In this document: positions 13,867-16,063 of the stretch, in pieces
How the letters are laid out: every line of letters begins with the position of its first letter
How positions within the stretch are numbered: the first letter of the stretch is position 1
Source of the DNA: an uncultured Opitutaceae bacterium
Lineage (GTDB): Bacteria > Verrucomicrobiota > Verrucomicrobiae > Opitutales > Opitutaceae
NCBI GenBank assembly: GCA_946482625.1
Contig: CAMLSH010000025.1
Location: 1 to 16,063 of the forward strand
Length of the DNA: 16,063 nt
Reading direction: 5' to 3'
Position numbers and translations under genes: made by a program
Notes under the pieces: generated by a model
Seen by the model: the letters and a program-made list of their open reading frames with translations, nothing else
Told to the model about the DNA's origin: nothing
Databases searched by the model: none

Positions 13867-16063
13867 TCAACCGCGCTGGAACCGGCGGCGCAGCGCTACC
13901 AGGAGCGCGAGCGCCCCGAGGAACCACAGCGAGGGCGAGCCACCACCGCCGCCACTGCCATTCTCAACCACGCCGGAAGATCCGCCCGTCGAGGCGGCAT
14001 TCACCGTAAGCGTGACGGACACGCTGGTCGCGGTGCCCACCGCGTTGCTGATCACCACACGATACTGGCCGGCGTGAACCGACTGCGCGTTCGTGAAACC
14101 GAAGGACGACGAGGTGGCGCCGGTGACGTTGGTGAAGACGCCGTTGAGGCTCTTCTGCCATTGGTAGGTGAGCGGCGCATCACCTTCCGCCACGACCGCG
14201 AAGTTTGCGGCCGAACCGGCGGTGGCAGATTGATTGACCGGTTGCGTAACGATCGTCGGCACCAGCGCAGAACTGTACACGATCGCATGCGATTCGCTGA
14301 CGAGCGTGTCGCCAGCGGCGTTAGTCATCGCGAGCGTGTACGCACCTTCATCGGTCGATTTCATCGCAGCCACCGTGAAGGCGGCGGACGTCGCTCCGTT
14401 GATCGCGAAGTTGTTCTTGCGCCACTGATACGAGACCGGCGTGAAACCGGTGACGCTGGCCGTGAGCGTGAAACTCGTGTTGACCGGCACGACCCCCGAC
14501 GGGCCGTTGAGCGTGGCCGCGCCTTCGCTGAGCGAGGCGGAGGCCGCACCGGCGGTGTTACCGGCCCCCTGCGTGACAACTCCCGCAACATCCGACGCGG
14601 TGAGCATCTGGTAGGAATACGTCGGCGTGAACACGGTGTCGGTGCCTGCGTCAGGCGCGGTGCCGGTGATGTTGGTGTAGAGATTGCCGATGGCGCGGAT
14701 CAGGCCGTCGGCGATCAACGCGTTATTGTCGCTCTTCGAGAGCGGGCTTTTCACGTCCACGTAAGCATTGTGCTCCGACAGGAACTGCGCGGCGTCACGC
14801 GCGAGCGACGCATACGAGTTGTTCGGCGTGTTCCAGTAGTTGTTATAGAGGTGAACGTGGCCGTTCGTGCTCGACGGCAAGCGCTGATCGCAGCGGTCGG
14901 ACCACCAGTTGTGGTGCAAGGTGAGGCGCAGCGGCGCACCAGTCTCGATGACTTCGTCGGCCGAGTTACGAACAAGGAAGCCGTCGGCGATGTTCGAGAA
15001 ACGGTGATCGAGCTGCGCCGCTGTGTAGTAGAATTCGCACCACGAGATCGTGACGAAGTCCGCGCCCAAGCGCGTGTCGATCAGCCCGTCAGCACAATCG
15101 AAGATCGTGCAATGCGTGATGAACACGTGCTTCGCGCCATCAATGCCGATGCCATCACCGCCGTCGGTGTAACGTCCGTCACTGCCGAGCGTCGTGCCCG
15201 GGTTGGTGATGTTGAGCCCGCGGATGAGCACGTTCTCGATGCCCTCGCCGATAAAGATGCTGCCGATGATCGTGGCATTCGCATCAATGCCCTGGATCGT
15301 CTTGTTGGACTTCACCCGGATCGAGTTGCCGGTGACGGCGACATTCAGCGTGCCGGAAATCGTGATGACGGCGGGATCCGTCTGCTCCGCGTAGGTTTTG
15401 AAATCGGCCGCTGTCGTCACCGTGACGGCGGCACGGTTGCCGCCACCGGTGACTGCACGGGCAAAGCCATCCGGTGTTTTGGTACCCGCTGCGATGTCCA
15501 CGATGAGCTCGGCGCGCGCGCTGGTGCTCCGTCCGCCGAGATCGTTGGTGACGACGACCTTGTACTGGCCCTGATCGTTGCCCGCCGCACTCGCGAGAGT
15601 GTAGCTGGCGCCGGTCGCACCATTGATCGCGACGTCGTTCTTGAACCACTGATACGTGAGGCCCGTGCCTTCGGCGGTAACGCTGAAGGTCGCCGTCTGC
15701 CCCACACCCACGGTCTGACCTTGCGGCTGCGCGGTGATTCGCGGCACGGGGATGAGCGAGGCGTTGGTCGTGATATTGACCGAGTTGATCTCGATCGTCT
15801 GGCCAGTGCCGGATACGCGGGCGCCGAAGGCGAGTCCGTCGAAGCCGAGATGGTCGGAGTTATCCGTCAGGAACGTCGCCCCCGTCGCCACGCCACTGTA
15901 CGTGACGAGCACGGTGCCCGTTGTGCCAACACCTTCATGGAGACGCGACTCGATGGTGTACTCCCCGGTGCCGCTGCGCGTGATGCGCAGGACCGTGGTG
16001 TATTGCGCGCCTTCGGGGAAGCTCGCGAGCGTCGACGGTTGCGCCGTGCCCACGCCTGCGCCG
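13867..16063 (-). CDS. Secreted pectate lyase (PL1-like) with Ig-like domains and C-terminal anchor, 5' partial
   Basis: The frame is open to the window edge, so the N-terminus and signal peptide are missing; 731 codons are visible. Residues here count from the GTG at 16053. About 1-97 is the end of a beta-sandwich module. Ig-like domains lie at about 104-187, 510-593 and 600-686 (QWFKND, QWRKNN and QWQKS cores, each later with GxYxxxxxN). The pectate lyase right-handed beta-helix runs about 190-480: GNSIRVKSNKTIQGI, FITHCTIFDCADGLIDTR, VTISWCEF, then LHHNWW and QRLPSS with likely catalytic Arg391, then HVHLYNNYW. It would cleave polygalacturonate by calcium-dependent beta-elimination outside the cell. 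The tail has Gly700-Gly705 and SPS, a hydrophobic helix, and RRRFQRG, like a C-terminal sorting or anchoring signal. The receptor gene starts 53 bp downstream. By eye, the Lys and second Arg usual in the active site are not obvious. Confidence 0.88.
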   Translation of the reverse strand, partial: GAGVGTAQPSTLASFPEGAQYTTVLRITRSGTGEYTIESRLHEGVGTTGTVLVTYSGVATGATFLTDNSDHLGFDGLAFGARVSGTGQTIEINSVNITTNASLIPVPRITAQPQGQTVGVGQTATFSVTAEGTGLTYQWFKNDVAINGATGASYTLASAAGNDQGQYKVVVTNDLGGRSTSARAELIVDIAAGTKTPDGFARAVTGGGNRAAVTVTTAADFKTYAEQTDPAVITISGTLNVAVTGNSIRVKSNKTIQGIDANATIIGSIFIGEGIENVLIRGLNITNPGTTLGSDGRYTDGGDGIGIDGAKHVFITHCTIFDCADGLIDTRLGADFVTISWCEFYYTAAQLDHRFSNIADGFLVRNSADEVIETGAPLRLTLHHNWWSDRCDQRLPSSTNGHVHLYNNYWNTPNNSYASLARDAAQFLSEHNAYVDVKSPLSKSDNNALIADGLIRAIGNLYTNITGTAPDAGTDTVFTPTYSYQMLTASDVAGVVTQGAGNTAGAASASLSEGAATLNGPSGVVPVNTSFTLTASVTGFTPVSYQWRKNNFAINGATSAAFTVAAMKSTDEGAYTLAMTNAAGDTLVSESHAIVYSSALVPTIVTQPVNQSATAGSAANFAVVAEGDAPLTYQWQKSLNGVFTNVTGATSSSFGFTNAQSVHAGQYRVVISNAVGTATSVSVTLTVNAASTGGSSGVVENGSGGGGGSPSLWFLGALALLVALRRRFQRG

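Noticed and set aside
13814..13927. N-terminal extension of the second receptor from 13927
   Set aside because: It overlaps the end of the pectate lyase gene and would bury a good signal peptide that begins at ATG 13813.
1..16063. CRISPR array, tRNA, insertion sequence or prophage
   Set aside because: No regularly spaced repeats, no cloverleaf-like sequence, and no transposase, integrase or phage protein in any frame inspected by eye.

Overview
The window looks like a chromosomal segment of a GC-rich Gram-negative environmental bacterium, most likely a Verrucomicrobiota member of the Opitutaceae type. This is an inference from the combination of very large TonB-dependent receptors with an N-terminal carboxypeptidase-regulatory-like domain, a LacI-family regulator beside one of them, a periplasmic beta-propeller (reg_prop/Y_Y_Y) histidine kinase, and an Ig-domain pectate lyase with a Gly-rich C-terminal anchor. 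No rRNA or marker gene is present to confirm it.

Layout from left to right. (1) 1-150: the last 49 codons of a glycosyltransferase-2-like gene (+), closed by a clear intrinsic terminator. (2) 221-4940 (minus): a TonB-dependent receptor (1162 aa) followed 25 bp later by a LacI-family regulator. The start of the regulator lies inside a strong RNA hairpin. (3) 4941-5465: a long divergent spacer with several inverted repeats. (4) 5466-9088 (+): a sensor histidine kinase and its LuxR-type response regulator, overlapping by ATGA. (5) 9175-9909 (+): a 79-residue two-helix membrane protein, then an MntR-type manganese regulator with all the expected metal ligands. (6) 9910-10210: a spacer with a strong bidirectional terminator and a short tandem repeat. 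(7) 10211-16063 (minus): a two-gene unit running from a pectate lyase (its 5' end lies outside the window) to a second large TonB-dependent receptor.

How the genes may work together (inference). The right part resembles a compact pectin-use locus without SusD: a secreted or surface-anchored pectate lyase cuts homogalacturonan and the co-transcribed receptor imports the fragments. The left part pairs another receptor with a LacI repressor, the usual arrangement for sugar-induced uptake. The two-component system between them has a periplasmic ligand-sensing propeller and could respond to oligosaccharides, but nothing in the sequence ties it directly to either receptor. MntR is probably a stand-alone metal regulator.

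No CRISPR array, tRNA, insertion sequence, phage gene or clearly new multi-gene defence or biosynthetic system was found. The most interesting items are strand-specific RNA structure over the lacI-type start, a mini-ORF plus hairpin and palindromes in the divergent spacer, and a pectate lyase with unusual positions around its active site and a sorting-signal-like tail.
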